Positions 53,419-62,054 of a stretch of DNA of 64,000 nt are shown here, in pieces. The position numbers and the translations under genes are program-made. The DNA comes from Martelella alba (GTDB lineage: Bacteria > Pseudomonadota > Gammaproteobacteria > Enterobacterales > Enterobacteriaceae): contig NZ_SZPQ01000021.1 of the NCBI RefSeq assembly GCF_005217455.1, forward strand, positions 1-64,000. Direction: 5' to 3'. Within the stretch, counting starts at the first letter, position 1; the number at the start of each line of letters is the position of its first letter. A model generated the notes under the pieces. The model was not told the origin of the DNA and did no database searches. It was given only the letters and a program-made list of their open reading frames with translations.

Positions 53419-54435
53419 ATGAACCTGGAAAAATTTCCCCGCTACCCCCTGACCTTCGGCCCGTCGCCTATCACGCCGCTTAAACGCCTGAGCGACCATC
53501 TGGGGGGCAAGGTGGCCCTTTACGCCAAACGCGAAGACTGCAATAGCGGGCTGGCGTTCGGCGGCAACAAAATCCGTAAACTGGAATATCTGGTGCCGGA
53601 AGCGATACGCCAGGGGTGCGACACGCTGGTCTCCATCGGCGGCGTGCAATCCAACCAGACCCGCCAGGTGGCGGCGGTGGCGGCGCATTTGGGCATGAAG
53701 TGCATCCTGGTGCAGGAAAATTGGGTGAATTACCGCGACGCGGTGTATGACCGGGTGGGGAACATCGAATTATCACGCATTATGGGCGCCGATGTCCGCC
53801 TGGATCCGGCTGGTTTTGATATCGGCATCCGCGAAAGCTGGCAACAGGCAATGGACCAGGCGGCGCAAAACGGCGGAAAACCCTTTCCGATCCCCGCCGG
53901 TTGCTCCGAACATCCCTATGGCGGATTGGGTTTCGTCGGTTTTGCCGAGGAAGTGCGCCAGCAGGAGATAGCGCTGGGCTTCACCTTTGACTACATCGTG
54001 GTCTGTTCGGTGACCGGCAGCACCCAGGCCGGGATGGTGGTGGGGTTCGCCGCCGACGGTCGCGCCCGCAACGTTATTGGCATCGACGCCTCCGCCAAGC
54101 CGGAGCGGACCCGGGCGCAAATCCTGCGCATCGCGCGCCATACCGCCGGGCTGGTGGAACTGGGGCGCGAGATCGTTGACGATGACGTGGTGCTGGACAC
54201 GCGTTATGGCGGCCCGGAATACGGTTTGCCCAATGAGGGCACCCTGGAGGCCATACGGTTATGCGCCCGGCTTGAGGGCGTGATGACCGACCCGGTCTAC
54301 GAAGGCAAGTCGATGCAGGGCTTGATCGACAAAGTGCGCCGGGGCGAGTTCCCCGCCGGCGCCAAGGTCTTGTACGCGCATTTGGGCGGCGCGCCGGCCT
54401 TGAGCGCCTATAGCGACCTGTTCCGCAATGGCTGA
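53419..54435 (+). CDS. acdS: 1-aminocyclopropane-1-carboxylate (ACC) deaminase
   Basis: A PLP enzyme of 338 residues that opens the ring of ACC, the plant ethylene precursor, giving 2-oxobutyrate and ammonia. The residues that mark true ACC deaminases in the Pseudomonas enzyme fall at the same numbers here: Lys51 ([12 protein letters not shown]), Ser78 ([10 protein letters not shown]), Tyr294 and Glu295 (DPVYEGKSM), and Leu322 ([10 protein letters not shown]). This separates it from D-cysteine desulfhydrase. It is cytoplasmic. GGAG precedes the start. The Lrp-type regulator gene lies immediately downstream in the opposite direction, not divergently upstream as is common. It implies life in contact with plants. 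Confidence 0.95.
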   Translation: MNLEKFPRYPLTFGPSPITPLKRLSDHLGGKVALYAKREDCNSGLAFGGNKIRKLEYLVPEAIRQGCDTLVSIGGVQSNQTRQVAAVAAHLGMKCILVQENWVNYRDAVYDRVGNIELSRIMGADVRLDPAGFDIGIRESWQQAMDQAAQNGGKPFPIPAGCSEHPYGGLGFVGFAEEVRQQEIALGFTFDYIVVCSVTGSTQAGMVVGFAADGRARNVIGIDASAKPERTRAQILRIARHTAGLVELGREIVDDDVVLDTRYGGPEYGLPNEGTLEAIRLCARLEGVMTDPVYEGKSMQGLIDKVRRGEFPAGAKVLYAHLGGAPALSAYSDLFRNG

Positions 54436-54485
54436 ATGATGGCGGCTGACGGTTAGCGACCCCCGCGCCTGGCGCCATCGGCCCT

Positions 54486-54983
54486 TTAAAAAACCAGGCG
54501 CGTGGTCGACAGCACTTCGCGCAATCCCATAAAAGAACGGATCTGGCGAACGCCGGGCAGAAAAAGCAGTTGTTCCGCATGCAACCGGTTAAAACTTTGA
54601 TTATCTTTGGTGCGGATCATCATCATGTAATCGAATTCGCCGGTCACCACATGGCACTCCATGCAACCGCTGATGTTTTGTACCGCCGCCTCGAAATCCT
54701 TGAACGATTCCGGCGTAGAGCGATCCAGCACCACGCCTATCAGCACCACCAGGCCGGCATTGAGCGCCTGGGGATTGAGCAGCGCCACGAAACCCCTGAT
54801 CATTCCGGCGCGCTTAAGCCGCTCGACCCGGCGCAAACAGGCTGGCGGGCTGAGTTTGACCTTTTCCGCCAGCGCCACGTTGGACAGGGAAGAATCCGCC
54901 TGTAATAAGCGCAGTATGGCCAGGTCGAAACGATCCAACGGCGCTGTCGCCTGTTCCGGAACGCTTGAAGGCGCGGACTTCAT
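54486..54983 (-). CDS. acdR: Lrp/AsnC-family regulator, probable AcdR
   Basis: A 165-residue Lrp-type regulator. The HTH (~15-65) has LDRFDLAILRLLQADSSLSN and LSPPACLRRVERLKRAGMIR, then an AsnC/RAM ligand domain (~70-155) with GCMECHVVTGEFDYMMMIRT. AcdR activates acdS in response to ACC in rhizobacteria, and the adjacency supports that role. The frame is open to 55205, but GGAGG lies seven bases before the ATG at 54981-54983, giving MKSAPSSVPEQATAPLDRFD. The upstream part of the long frame is repeat DNA. It converges on acdS with a 50-bp gap. Confidence 0.85.
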   Translation of the reverse strand: MKSAPSSVPEQATAPLDRFDLAILRLLQADSSLSNVALAEKVKLSPPACLRRVERLKRAGMIRGFVALLNPQALNAGLVVLIGVVLDRSTPESFKDFEAAVQNISGCMECHVVTGEFDYMMMIRTKDNQSFNRLHAEQLLFLPGVRQIRSFMGLREVLSTTRLVF

Positions 54984-55029
54984 CGGTATCCCTCCAATCA
55001 ATACGCACGCGATTACGCGAAAAACGCCT

Positions 55030-55128
55030 GGTTGCACCGCGGCGGCAAGGGCGTCCCCAGGAGCCTGGCTGACTCTGTGACTGGAGGGCGGGCGCCGCCG
55101 CCAAAGAGGCAACATGAAGGATGACGCG
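55030..55128. repeat. Dispersed intergenic repeat, inverted copy
   Basis: ggttgcaccgcggcggcaag, then gcgtccccaggagcctggct, then cgccgccgccaaagaggcaa and catgaaggatgacgcg. This is the reverse-oriented form of the 23050-23220 unit (gctgcctctttgttggc and ccgccgcgatgcaacc). It forms the gap upstream of acdR; the remaining 54984-55319 sequence shows no gene. Confidence 0.6.
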
Positions 55129-55319
55129 TGACTCATCATTCTCTTTGAGAGAATATCAGACTGCGGGCGCGATAGTCGGCTTGTTTTTGCAGGATGTTGA
55201 ATCACGCGTTCAGTGTTGACTGCCGTCCCCCGGTTTGCCGGGGGCGGTGTCTGTCCGGGAACGCCGGTTGTTCGTTGCCGAACGTGGGTGGCTTGAAGGG
55301 CCGGCGGCCATGGCCCCCG

Positions 55320-56252
55320 CTAAAGCGTGGCGGCCAATGCGGCGATGCTTTGCGCGTCGAAACCGTGATAATGCCGCATAAACGCGCGGTCCGCGGCGGC
55401 GGCATACGCCCCGTCGGGGATACCCAGACGTTTGAGCCTGATTGCCAGCGCGTTCTCCGCCAGCACTTCCGCCACCAGACTACCCAGGCCGCCGTTGATA
55501 TTATGCTCTTCCACGGTGATCACCGCCCGGCAGCCATCCAGCGCCTGAGCCAGCGCTTGCGTATCGCACGGTCGGATTGACGGCACGCTGATGACTTTGG
55601 CCGGCCGGTTTTCCGCCTTAAGCAGCTCGGCGGCTTCCACGACTTCATGAACCGTCGAACCCATGGCGACCAGCGCGATATCGGCGCCCTCGCGCAGGAT
55701 GTTCACCGCGCCCGGCGTAAACCGATAAGAGGCGTCATAAAGCTCTGGCAACGGTTTGCCGTCCAAGCGAATATAAACGGGGCCTTGATGGGACAAGGCG
55801 TAATCAATGATTTGCCGGCATTCCCGCGGTGAAGAGGGGGCGAATATACGGATATTGCCAAAACCGCGCATAATGGCAATGTCGTCGATGGCATGGTGGG
55901 TGCTGGCCAATGGCCCATAGCTCGCCCCGGCGTTAAGGCCGAACAGCTTGACATTGGTGTTGTTATAGCACACATCGATTTTGATCTGCTCATTGGCGCG
56001 GGAAATCAGGAACGGCGCGGCATTGCAGGTTGCCGCCACTTTCCCGCCGAGGGACAATCCGGCGGCCATACCCACCAGGCTTTGCTCGGCGATCCCCACG
56101 TTCACCAGGCGGCCGGGGAATTTTTCCATAAAAGGCGCGATTTTCGCCGTGGAAGTCGAGTCCGCGACCACCGGGACCAAATCGATACCGCGTTCCACGG
56201 CGTCAATGAATGCCTGAACCATGACATTGGCCAGATGCTCTGTATTACTCAT
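55320..56252 (-). CDS. Transketolase-family protein, C-terminal (pyrimidine-binding) subunit
   Basis: 310 residues carrying the second half of a transketolase: the PYR domain (VADSTSTAKIAPFMEKFPGR, NVGIAEQSLVGMAAGLSLGG, in which the Glu activates thiamine diphosphate) and the C-terminal domain (VISVPSIRPCDTQAL, VEEHNINGGLGSLVAE). The N-terminal half is made by the next gene, which it overlaps by eight bases, so the two form one enzyme. Transketolases move two-carbon units between sugar phosphates. Split forms act in specialised pathways, such as apulose-4-phosphate transketolase. It is second in a leftward operon next to a SorC-type regulator. Confidence 0.9.
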   Translation of the reverse strand: MSNTEHLANVMVQAFIDAVERGIDLVPVVADSTSTAKIAPFMEKFPGRLVNVGIAEQSLVGMAAGLSLGGKVAATCNAAPFLISRANEQIKIDVCYNNTNVKLFGLNAGASYGPLASTHHAIDDIAIMRGFGNIRIFAPSSPRECRQIIDYALSHQGPVYIRLDGKPLPELYDASYRFTPGAVNILREGADIALVAMGSTVHEVVEAAELLKAENRPAKVISVPSIRPCDTQALAQALDGCRAVITVEEHNINGGLGSLVAEVLAENALAIRLKRLGIPDGAYAAAADRAFMRHYHGFDAQSIAALAATL

Positions 56253-57075
56253 CTTTCAGTTCCTCCAGCGCCAGATCGATTTCGTCCTTTTTGGGAACCC
56301 GGTGATGCCACTCCGGCCGCCCTTGAATAAAAGAGATACCGGCGCCTTTTAGGGTATGCGCGATCACCACATTGGGTTTGCCATCCTGTTTCAGGCCCTC
56401 AAGGCACGCCACTATCGATGCGATGTCATTGCCGGCGCACTCGGTAACCGCCATACCGAAAGCGTTCCATTTATCGGCCAGGGGATCGGTGTTCATGATG
56501 TCCCGCGTGTAACCGGCCAATTGAAGATTGTTCTTGTCGTTGATAATAACGAGATTGTCGAGTTTATAATGGGCCGCCGCCAGGGCCGCTTCCCAGTTAC
56601 TGCCCTCGGCAAGCTCGCCATCGCCGGTAATCAGAAAAACACGGCGCTTGCTGCGATTTTTCTTTGCCGCCAGGGCGATGCCCACGGCGACCGGCAGACC
56701 ATGACCCAGCGCGCCGGTATTGAGTTCCACCCCCGGCGTTTTTTGCCGCACGGGATGGCCGGGAAGATGGGAATTGCCGTGTTGATAGGTTTTTAGCCAG
56801 TCCAGCGGAATAAAACCGGCCTCCGCCAGCACGCAGTAATAGCAGCCCACGGCATGCCCTTTCGATTGGATATAGATATCCCGTTCCGTATCGTCAAGAC
56901 GGTCCGGCGCCACATCGAGAATCCGAAAATACAGGGTGGTCAGGATATCCGCCTGTGAGAGATCGGCGCCGGTATGCCCGCCCGCCGGACTGTCCGCGTT
57001 AAGCCTGATAATATGGCGGCGCACCGCGCGGGCTTTTTGCTCCAGCGTCTTGACATCAAAGTTGTAGGGGTTCAT
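56245..57075 (-). CDS. Transketolase-family protein, N-terminal (pyrophosphate-binding) subunit
   Basis: 276 residues forming the PP domain of a split transketolase. It contains DSPAGGHTGADLSQADILTT, QSKGHAVGCYYCVLAEAG, GALGHGLPVAVGIALAAK, and the thiamine-diphosphate/metal motif ITGDGELAEGSNWEAALAAA, followed by LDNLVIINDKNN. The partner subunit begins inside its last codons. An AT-rich promoter region lies directly upstream, with an operator-like dyad 29-42 bp before the start. Together with the FGGY kinase and ABC importer it points to degradation of an unusual pentose or branched sugar. Confidence 0.9.
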   Translation of the reverse strand: MNPYNFDVKTLEQKARAVRRHIIRLNADSPAGGHTGADLSQADILTTLYFRILDVAPDRLDDTERDIYIQSKGHAVGCYYCVLAEAGFIPLDWLKTYQHGNSHLPGHPVRQKTPGVELNTGALGHGLPVAVGIALAAKKNRSKRRVFLITGDGELAEGSNWEAALAAAHYKLDNLVIINDKNNLQLAGYTRDIMNTDPLADKWNAFGMAVTECAGNDIASIVACLEGLKQDGKPNVVIAHTLKGAGISFIQGRPEWHHRVPKKDEIDLALEELKDE

Positions 57076-57103
57076 TCACTACCTCTGAATTTTATTTCAT
57101 TTG

Positions 57104-57117
57104 AGAATATATATTTA
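57104..57117 (-). promoter_or_regulatory. Operator-like dyad A, before the transketolase genes
   Basis: agaatatatattta matches the 14-bp palindrome at 57248-57261 at 12 of 14 positions. It lies 29-42 bp upstream of the transketolase start codon, where binding would affect that promoter. Confidence 0.55.
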
Positions 57118-57247
57118 ATCGGATACAAAAAAATCCGGGCTACGTCTCATAACAGGTCGCGGGCCTCATGCATGCTAATCCTACTCATAACCTCTCCTCA
57201 GATGACGTCAGTTGGCAAACCGACGGGACTTGACTCTCGGTTATCCA

Positions 57248-57261
57248 TGAATATATATTCA
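57248..57261. promoter_or_regulatory. Operator-like dyad B, perfect palindrome before the SorC-type gene
   Basis: tgaatatatattca is a perfect 14-bp palindrome in the divergent gap between the transketolase and regulator genes. Near-identical copies lie at 57104 and 58605. The 57076-57424 gap is otherwise AT-rich without a gene. Confidence 0.65.
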
Positions 57262-57424
57262 ATGATGATTCTTTATTTAATTATGATCGTTTATGACAGT
57301 GTTTGTCTAGAGCGGATCAGGTAAAATAATAAAAAATTTGTGTCGCATCACACTCGGGCACCAGGTCCGGTCGCGTATGATGGGTAGATAAAATCGCTAC
57401 ATATCATTGATTTTGAGGATTGTT

Positions 57425-58375
57425 ATGGCTAAGCAGGATGAACAACGCCTTTTGGTTAAGATTGCCAGTCTGTACTATCTGGAAGGGACCAAACAGTCGG
57501 ATATCGCACAATTACTCTCGCTGTCGCAGTCGTTCGTCTCCCGCGCCATCAACCGTTGCCAGAAAGAAGGCATCGTGAAAATCAGCGTGATTCAGCCTTC
57601 CAATATTTTTCTGAACCTGGAAAAGGGTATCGAGGAACACTACGGCATCCGGCAGGCTATCATCGTCGACACGGATGAGGATGCCAGCGATTCGGCAATT
57701 AAAAGGGCCATCGGCTCCGCGGCCGCCCATTATCTTGAAACCCGACTGCGGCCGACGGATCTTATCGGCGTATCCTCCTGGAGTTCGACGATTCGCGCCA
57801 TGGTTGATGAAGTGCATGGGCAAAACATGAAGGCGAGGGGCGTTATCCAATTGCTTGGCGGTGTGGGGCCAAACGGCAACGTACAGGCGACGATCCTCAC
57901 GCAGACGCTGGCACAGCAACTCAATGGCAAGGCATGGCTGTTGCCCTCGCAAATTATCGAGGGGTCTATGGCGGAAAAGGCGCGGCTTATCGCCAGCGCC
58001 GACGTTTCCGAGGTGCTGGCGCTGTTCGATCATGTCGATATCGCCATCGTCGGTATCGGGATCCTGGAACCGTCCCAATTGTTGAAAACCTCGGGCAACT
58101 ATTATCGGGAAGACATGCTGAAAGTGCTGGCGTCAAAAGGCGCGGTGGGGGATATCTGCCTGCATTATTTCGATCAAAACGGCGATGCCGTGCTGGATGC
58201 CGATGAAGATCCGGTTATCGGCATGGAGCTCGCCAAGGTGAAAAAATGTCCCAATGTCGTGGCGCTGGCCGGCGGCGTCGAGAAGGTCGCCGCCATCAAG
58301 GGCGCGTTACATGGCGGCTACATTGATGTGTTGATTACCGATTTTTATACTGCCCGGCAGTTGATCAAACAGTGA
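57425..58375 (+). CDS. SorC-family sugar-binding transcriptional regulator
   Basis: A 316-residue regulator. The N-terminal HTH (~8-55) is SLYYLEGTKQSDIAQLLSLS followed by QSFVSRAINRCQKEGIV. The C-terminal sugar/phosphosugar-binding domain (~60-316) includes LIGVSSWSSTIRAMV, IQLLGGVGPNGNVQA, VDIAIVGIGILEPS, and GDICLHYFDQNGDAV near the conserved ligand loop. SorC/DeoR-type proteins are induced by phosphorylated sugars. The GAGG before ATG 57425 is preferred to an upstream in-frame start at 57407. It lies between the divergent transketolase operon and the kinase-ABC genes and is the expected regulator of both. Confidence 0.92.
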   Translation: MAKQDEQRLLVKIASLYYLEGTKQSDIAQLLSLSQSFVSRAINRCQKEGIVKISVIQPSNIFLNLEKGIEEHYGIRQAIIVDTDEDASDSAIKRAIGSAAAHYLETRLRPTDLIGVSSWSSTIRAMVDEVHGQNMKARGVIQLLGGVGPNGNVQATILTQTLAQQLNGKAWLLPSQIIEGSMAEKARLIASADVSEVLALFDHVDIAIVGIGILEPSQLLKTSGNYYREDMLKVLASKGAVGDICLHYFDQNGDAVLDADEDPVIGMELAKVKKCPNVVALAGGVEKVAAIKGALHGGYIDVLITDFYTARQLIKQ

Positions 58376-58521
58376 ATTTCGCTGGTTATTTGTCCATCCC
58401 CCCCTCGCGACATATCCGGTTTGCGAAGGGGAAAAACGTTTATTTTCAAATAAATAAATAAAAAAATCGCTCCTGTTTTTCACGTTTTTCCCCTGCTTGG
58501 CGCATGTTAAAAAATATTAAG

Positions 58522-58537
58522 TGTGATTCGTAGCACA
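58522..58537 (+). promoter_or_regulatory. CRP binding site
   Basis: tgtgattcgtagcaca matches TGTGA-N6-TCACA at nine of ten core positions, with flanking AAG and TTT extending the match. It lies about 250 bp upstream of the FGGY kinase start and 83 bp before operator dyad C, as expected for a catabolite-controlled sugar operon. Confidence 0.75.
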
Positions 58538-58604
58538 TTTGTTGATTTTACCTCTAGCCCAATAGGGATTAACTGGCTAAGGTATTTAAATAAATAGTCT
58601 ATAG

Positions 58605-58618
58605 TGAATTTATATTCA
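58605..58618 (+). promoter_or_regulatory. Operator-like dyad C, before the FGGY kinase operon
   Basis: tgaatttatattca differs from the palindrome at 57248 at one position of 14. It lies 172 bp before the kinase start codon in the AT-rich 58376-58789 gap. That gap also has a possible stem-loop just after the regulator stop (around 58400-58430) but no gene. Confidence 0.6.
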
Positions 58619-58789
58619 TACCGCGCATAGACTGTGCGGCGCCGCCCTAAACACGGCATTGACAAACAGGCCCGACAGGATGCATGCCGCCTTGCGGCCG
58701 ACAACAATACAACGCGGGTCTGAAACGTAGGTCTGATGAGTATGGCGCCCCGGCAGTTGCCGATCAGTATGGGAATCTGGAGAAAGAGT

Positions 58790-60316
58790 ATGTTGGCTGC
58801 AAAAGACATCATCATCGCCCTCGATGAAGGTACGACCAACGCTAAAGCCGTCGCGCTGGACTCTCAAGGCAACGTTATCGCCAAGTTTTCACAGCCGCTG
58901 TCCATTCAAACGCCCCGCGAGGGATGGGTCGAACAATCCGGCGACCTGCTTTTTGAGGCGTCCAGAACAGTTATCGCCCAAGCGGTTGCCCATGTCGGCG
59001 CGCAAAATATCACCGCGATCGCCATCAGTAATCAGCGTGAAACGGCCATCGGTTGGTTTCGCGGCAGCGGCGAACCTCTCCACCCGGCGCTCACCTGGCA
59101 GTGTTCGCGCACGGCCGATTTCTGCGCGCGGTTGCGGCGGGACAATCTTGAGGCCAGGATCAAATCGGTGACGGGACTGCCTGTCGCGCCGCTTTTCTCA
59201 GGCTCGAAAATGCGCTGGTTACTGGATGCCACGCCGGATGGCTTGGCGCTGGCGGAGCGGGGCGAGATTTGCCTGGGCACGATTGACAGCTGGATCCTCT
59301 GGAAATTGACCGGGGGGAAGGCCTTCTTCTGTGATTACGCCAATGCGGCGCGCACCCAATTACTGAATATCCACAGCGGCTGCTGGGACGCGGAAATGCT
59401 GGCCATTTTTGGTATTCCCCTTGCCGCGTTGCCCGAGATCAGACCGTCCAGCGGGTTATTCGGCTATACCCAAGGATTGCACGGAATCCCGGACGGCATC
59501 CCGATCATGGCCATGGTGGGTGATTCCCATGCCGCATTGTTCGGTCATGCGCTGGGCGAGCTGGGATGCGTTAAAGCCACCTATGGCACGGGGTCATCGG
59601 TTATGGCGCCCGTTAAGTCGGTTCAATGCGATATCCAGGCACTGGCCACCACCATCGCCTGGCACGATGGTCAACAGCGGGTGTACGGGTTGGAGGGCAA
59701 TATTCCCCATACCGGCGATGCGGTGGCCTGGATGGCCGATTGCACGGGTTTAAACGATTGGAGCGAGGAAAAACGCATCCATGCCTTAAATACCCTGCCC
59801 GCCAGCGTCGACTCCACGCTGGGTGTTTACTTCGTGCCCGCGCTGACGGGGTTGGGCGCGCCCTGGTGGAACGAACACGCGCGGGGCCTGGTGTGCGGAT
59901 TGAGCCGGGGGGTGACGCGCGCCCATTTGATTCGCGCCGCCATGGAATCCATCGCCTATCAGATAGCCGATGTCGTTGTGGCGATGCGTCAGCATCGCGA
60001 TTTCAACCTCTCGGCGTTAATGGTCGATGGCGGCCCGACCCGAAATGACTGGCTGATGCAGTTTCAGGCCGACCTGCTGGGCTGTCCCGTGATGCGCAGC
60101 GATGTTCCCGAGCTTTCGGCCATTGGCGCCGCGCTTCTGGCCCGTAAAGCCATGGAGGCGATGTCATTAACGGAAATGGAAGCATTTATACCCGTTCATA
60201 CGGCGTTTCATCCCGATATGGCGCGCCACGGCGAATTGCAAGAACATTGGCATGGATGGCGGCAGGCTATCGAACGCACGCTCTGGAAAACCCAACCTAT
60301 TTTAACGGAGGTGTAA
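58790..60316 (+). CDS. FGGY-family carbohydrate kinase
   Basis: A 508-residue sugar or polyol kinase. It has the N-terminal ATP-site strand IIALDEGTTNAKAVALDSQG, then FSQPLSIQTPREGWVEQS, ISNQRETAIGWFR, AMVGDSHAALFGHALGE, YGTGSSVMAP, and the FGGY signatures LTGLGAPWWNEHARGLVCGL and ALMVDGGPTRNDWLMQF. The general pattern is glycerol-kinase-like but the substrate residues differ, as in apulose, xylulose and erythritol kinases. GGAGA lies six bases before ATG 58790; upstream in-frame ATGs at 58736 and 58769 lack this. It opens the operon that continues into the ABC importer. It would make the sugar phosphate used by the split transketolase. Confidence 0.9.
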   Translation: MLAAKDIIIALDEGTTNAKAVALDSQGNVIAKFSQPLSIQTPREGWVEQSGDLLFEASRTVIAQAVAHVGAQNITAIAISNQRETAIGWFRGSGEPLHPALTWQCSRTADFCARLRRDNLEARIKSVTGLPVAPLFSGSKMRWLLDATPDGLALAERGEICLGTIDSWILWKLTGGKAFFCDYANAARTQLLNIHSGCWDAEMLAIFGIPLAALPEIRPSSGLFGYTQGLHGIPDGIPIMAMVGDSHAALFGHALGELGCVKATYGTGSSVMAPVKSVQCDIQALATTIAWHDGQQRVYGLEGNIPHTGDAVAWMADCTGLNDWSEEKRIHALNTLPASVDSTLGVYFVPALTGLGAPWWNEHARGLVCGLSRGVTRAHLIRAAMESIAYQIADVVVAMRQHRDFNLSALMVDGGPTRNDWLMQFQADLLGCPVMRSDVPELSAIGAALLARKAMEAMSLTEMEAFIPVHTAFHPDMARHGELQEHWHGWRQAIERTLWKTQPILTEV

Positions 60317-60378
60317 TTCGAACAAATTCATTATTGCAGAATACTTTTGTTTGTGAAAATCACTAGCCATCATTGCTT

Positions 60379-60422
60379 ATAGAAAGTCGATACCCCACAT
60401 AATTCGGTTGCATCGCGGCGGC
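60379..60422. repeat. Dispersed intergenic repeat, end fragment
   Basis: atagaaagtcgatacccc, then ataattcggttgcatcgcgg followed by cggc. This matches the gttgcatcgcggcgg end piece at 2660-2675 and related copies. It separates the kinase gene from the binding-protein gene. Confidence 0.45.
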
Positions 60423-60447
60423 CAAAACAAATAGAGAGAACATCATT

Positions 60448-61383
60448 ATGAAATTACGCTTAACCCTGTCAGCTATTGCCGCGCTCGCCATGTTTTCCCT
60501 GAGCGCGCACGCGGCCCAAAGAGGCACCATAATGATTTTGGTCAACTCATTGGATAACCCTTACTATTCGTCCGAAGCCAAAGGCGCTCAAGAAAAAGCC
60601 CAATCCTTGGGATATAAAACCCGGGTGCTTTCCCACGGCGAGGACGTAAAAAAACAAAATGAATTGATTGATACCGCCATCGGCGAAAAAGTGCAAGGCA
60701 TCATCCTTGACAACGCAGACTCAACGGCCAGTGTCGCCGCCGTTAAAAAAGCGGAAGACGCGGGTATTCCCGTTGTCTTGATCAACCGGGAGATCCCTGT
60801 CGATAATATTGCCCTCGAACAGATTACACACAATAATTTCCAGGCCGGCTCCGATGTCGCCAATGTTTTCGTCGAAAAAATGGGTGAAAAGGGAAAATAC
60901 GCGGAACTGACATGTAACCTGGCTGATAATAACTGCGTCACCCGCTCCAAATCCTTCCATCAGGTTATCGACCAATATCCGGATATGCAAAGTATCGCCA
61001 GACAGGATGCCAAAGGCACGTTAATTGACGGTAAACGCATCATGGACAGCATCCTGCAGGCGCATCCGGATGTTAAAGGCGTGATTTGCGGCAATGGTCC
61101 GGTCGCGCTGGGGGCAATCGCCGCGTTGAAAGCCGCGGGCCGCAACGATGTGATCGTCGTCGGCATAGACGGCAGCAATGACGAACGCGACGCGGTTGAA
61201 GCCGGCACGCTGAAAGCCACGGTGATGCTCCAGGCCCAGGCCATTGCGGCCAAGGGGGTGACCGACTTGGATAATTACATTCAAAAAGGCATCAAACCTG
61301 CGAAACAACGCGTCATGTTCCGCGGCATCCTCATTACGCCGGCTAACGCCAGTAAAGTGCAGGATTTCAACTACAAGTCCTGA
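60448..61383 (+). CDS. RbsB-like sugar ABC transporter substrate-binding protein
   Basis: A 311-residue periplasmic binding protein of the ribose/galactose type (Peripla_BP_4). A signal peptide (~1-22, ending SAHA) is followed by GTIMILVNSLDNPYYSSEAK. Other features are GVQGIILDN-type KVQGIILDNADSTASVAAVK, PVVLINREIPVD, CGNGPVALGAIAALKAAGR and VIVVGIDGSNDERDAV. Relatives bind ribose, allose, xylitol, erythritol or apiose. The ligand is presumably the sugar phosphorylated by the neighbouring kinase. An AGAGAG-type ribosome-binding site precedes the ATG. The gene is followed by a hairpin that may favour its expression over the downstream ABC genes. Confidence 0.92.
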   Translation: MKLRLTLSAIAALAMFSLSAHAAQRGTIMILVNSLDNPYYSSEAKGAQEKAQSLGYKTRVLSHGEDVKKQNELIDTAIGEKVQGIILDNADSTASVAAVKKAEDAGIPVVLINREIPVDNIALEQITHNNFQAGSDVANVFVEKMGEKGKYAELTCNLADNNCVTRSKSFHQVIDQYPDMQSIARQDAKGTLIDGKRIMDSILQAHPDVKGVICGNGPVALGAIAALKAAGRNDVIVVGIDGSNDERDAVEAGTLKATVMLQAQAIAAKGVTDLDNYIQKGIKPAKQRVMFRGILITPANASKVQDFNYKS

Positions 61384-61394
61384 ATATATCGGGT

Positions 61395-61415
61395 CACGCC
61401 CCGGGCCGGGGCGTG
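61395..61415 (+). terminator. Intra-operon hairpin after the binding-protein gene
   Basis: An eight-base GC-rich perfect stem (cacgcccc and ggggcgtg) with a five-base loop lies 12 bp past the stop of the binding-protein gene and just before the next ribosome-binding site. There is no T-run, so partial termination or mRNA 3'-end protection is more likely than full termination. Confidence 0.6.
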
Positions 61416-61427
61416 CAGGAGAGCATG

Positions 61428-62054
61428 ATGTCGAGGAAAATATTACTGGTGCTGGCGGTGTTGGGACTCGGCGGATGCCGTATCGTTTCCCAGCAGGAAT
61501 TGGCGGATTTGAAATCCCCGCCGAATCCGCTGATGAAAAATGTCCCTAAAACCTGGCAAGACAAAATGGTGCTGCAGTTCGTCCACCAGGCCCGTCCGGT
61601 CGCGGAATTGCTGGCGGACTTAAAGAATGCCAAGGATTTCGACAGTGCCTGCAAATCGCTGGGGTACCGGGTATCCGATGAAAATCCCTGCGTCTTTTTC
61701 GTCAAAGTGCAGGGGCAAATCAAGAACATCGATACCACCTCCCGTAACGGCAAAATGACGGTTCTGGATCAGAGCGGCGAGACAGTGACCGTGCAAGTCG
61801 GCCCCATCCTGCGCGGCACATTGTTGCGGGACGGCTACAAGGGCATCAATTACCAGGATTTCAATGATCAGGTTAAATTCGGTGATTACGGTCGCGCCAT
61901 AAATGATCAAGCGGTAAAAACCATCAACGCCGCACGGCTGAAAGTGGGGGAAACCCGCCAAATTTACGGGGTATTTTCATCATGGGATACGCCGACCCAA
62001 ATCACTGAAATTACGCCGGCGCAGTTCAGCCAGGGGGAAGGGGAGAGCAAATGA
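61428..62054 (+). CDS. DUF2291 lipoprotein of a sugar ABC operon
   Basis: A 208-residue lipoprotein with signal sequence and lipobox LGLGGC, giving lipidated Cys at about residue 17. Family features are CRIVSQQELADLKSPPNP, DENPCVFFVKVQGQIKNIDT and GPILRGTLLRDGYKGINYQD, which fit DUF2291. Members are found almost only between the binding-protein and ATPase genes of sugar ABC importers; their role is unknown. AGGAG is five bases before ATG 61428, so that start is chosen over 61413 and 61425. The stop overlaps the ATPase start (ATGA). Confidence 0.88.
   Translation: MSRKILLVLAVLGLGGCRIVSQQELADLKSPPNPLMKNVPKTWQDKMVLQFVHQARPVAELLADLKNAKDFDSACKSLGYRVSDENPCVFFVKVQGQIKNIDTTSRNGKMTVLDQSGETVTVQVGPILRGTLLRDGYKGINYQDFNDQVKFGDYGRAINDQAVKTINAARLKVGETRQIYGVFSSWDTPTQITEITPAQFSQGEGESK

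Noticed and set aside
57335-57360. Possible CRP site (tgtgtcgcatcaca) before the SorC-type gene
   Set aside because: The two half-sites are separated by four bases instead of six, so it does not fit the CRP spacing. The site at 58522-58537 fits much better.
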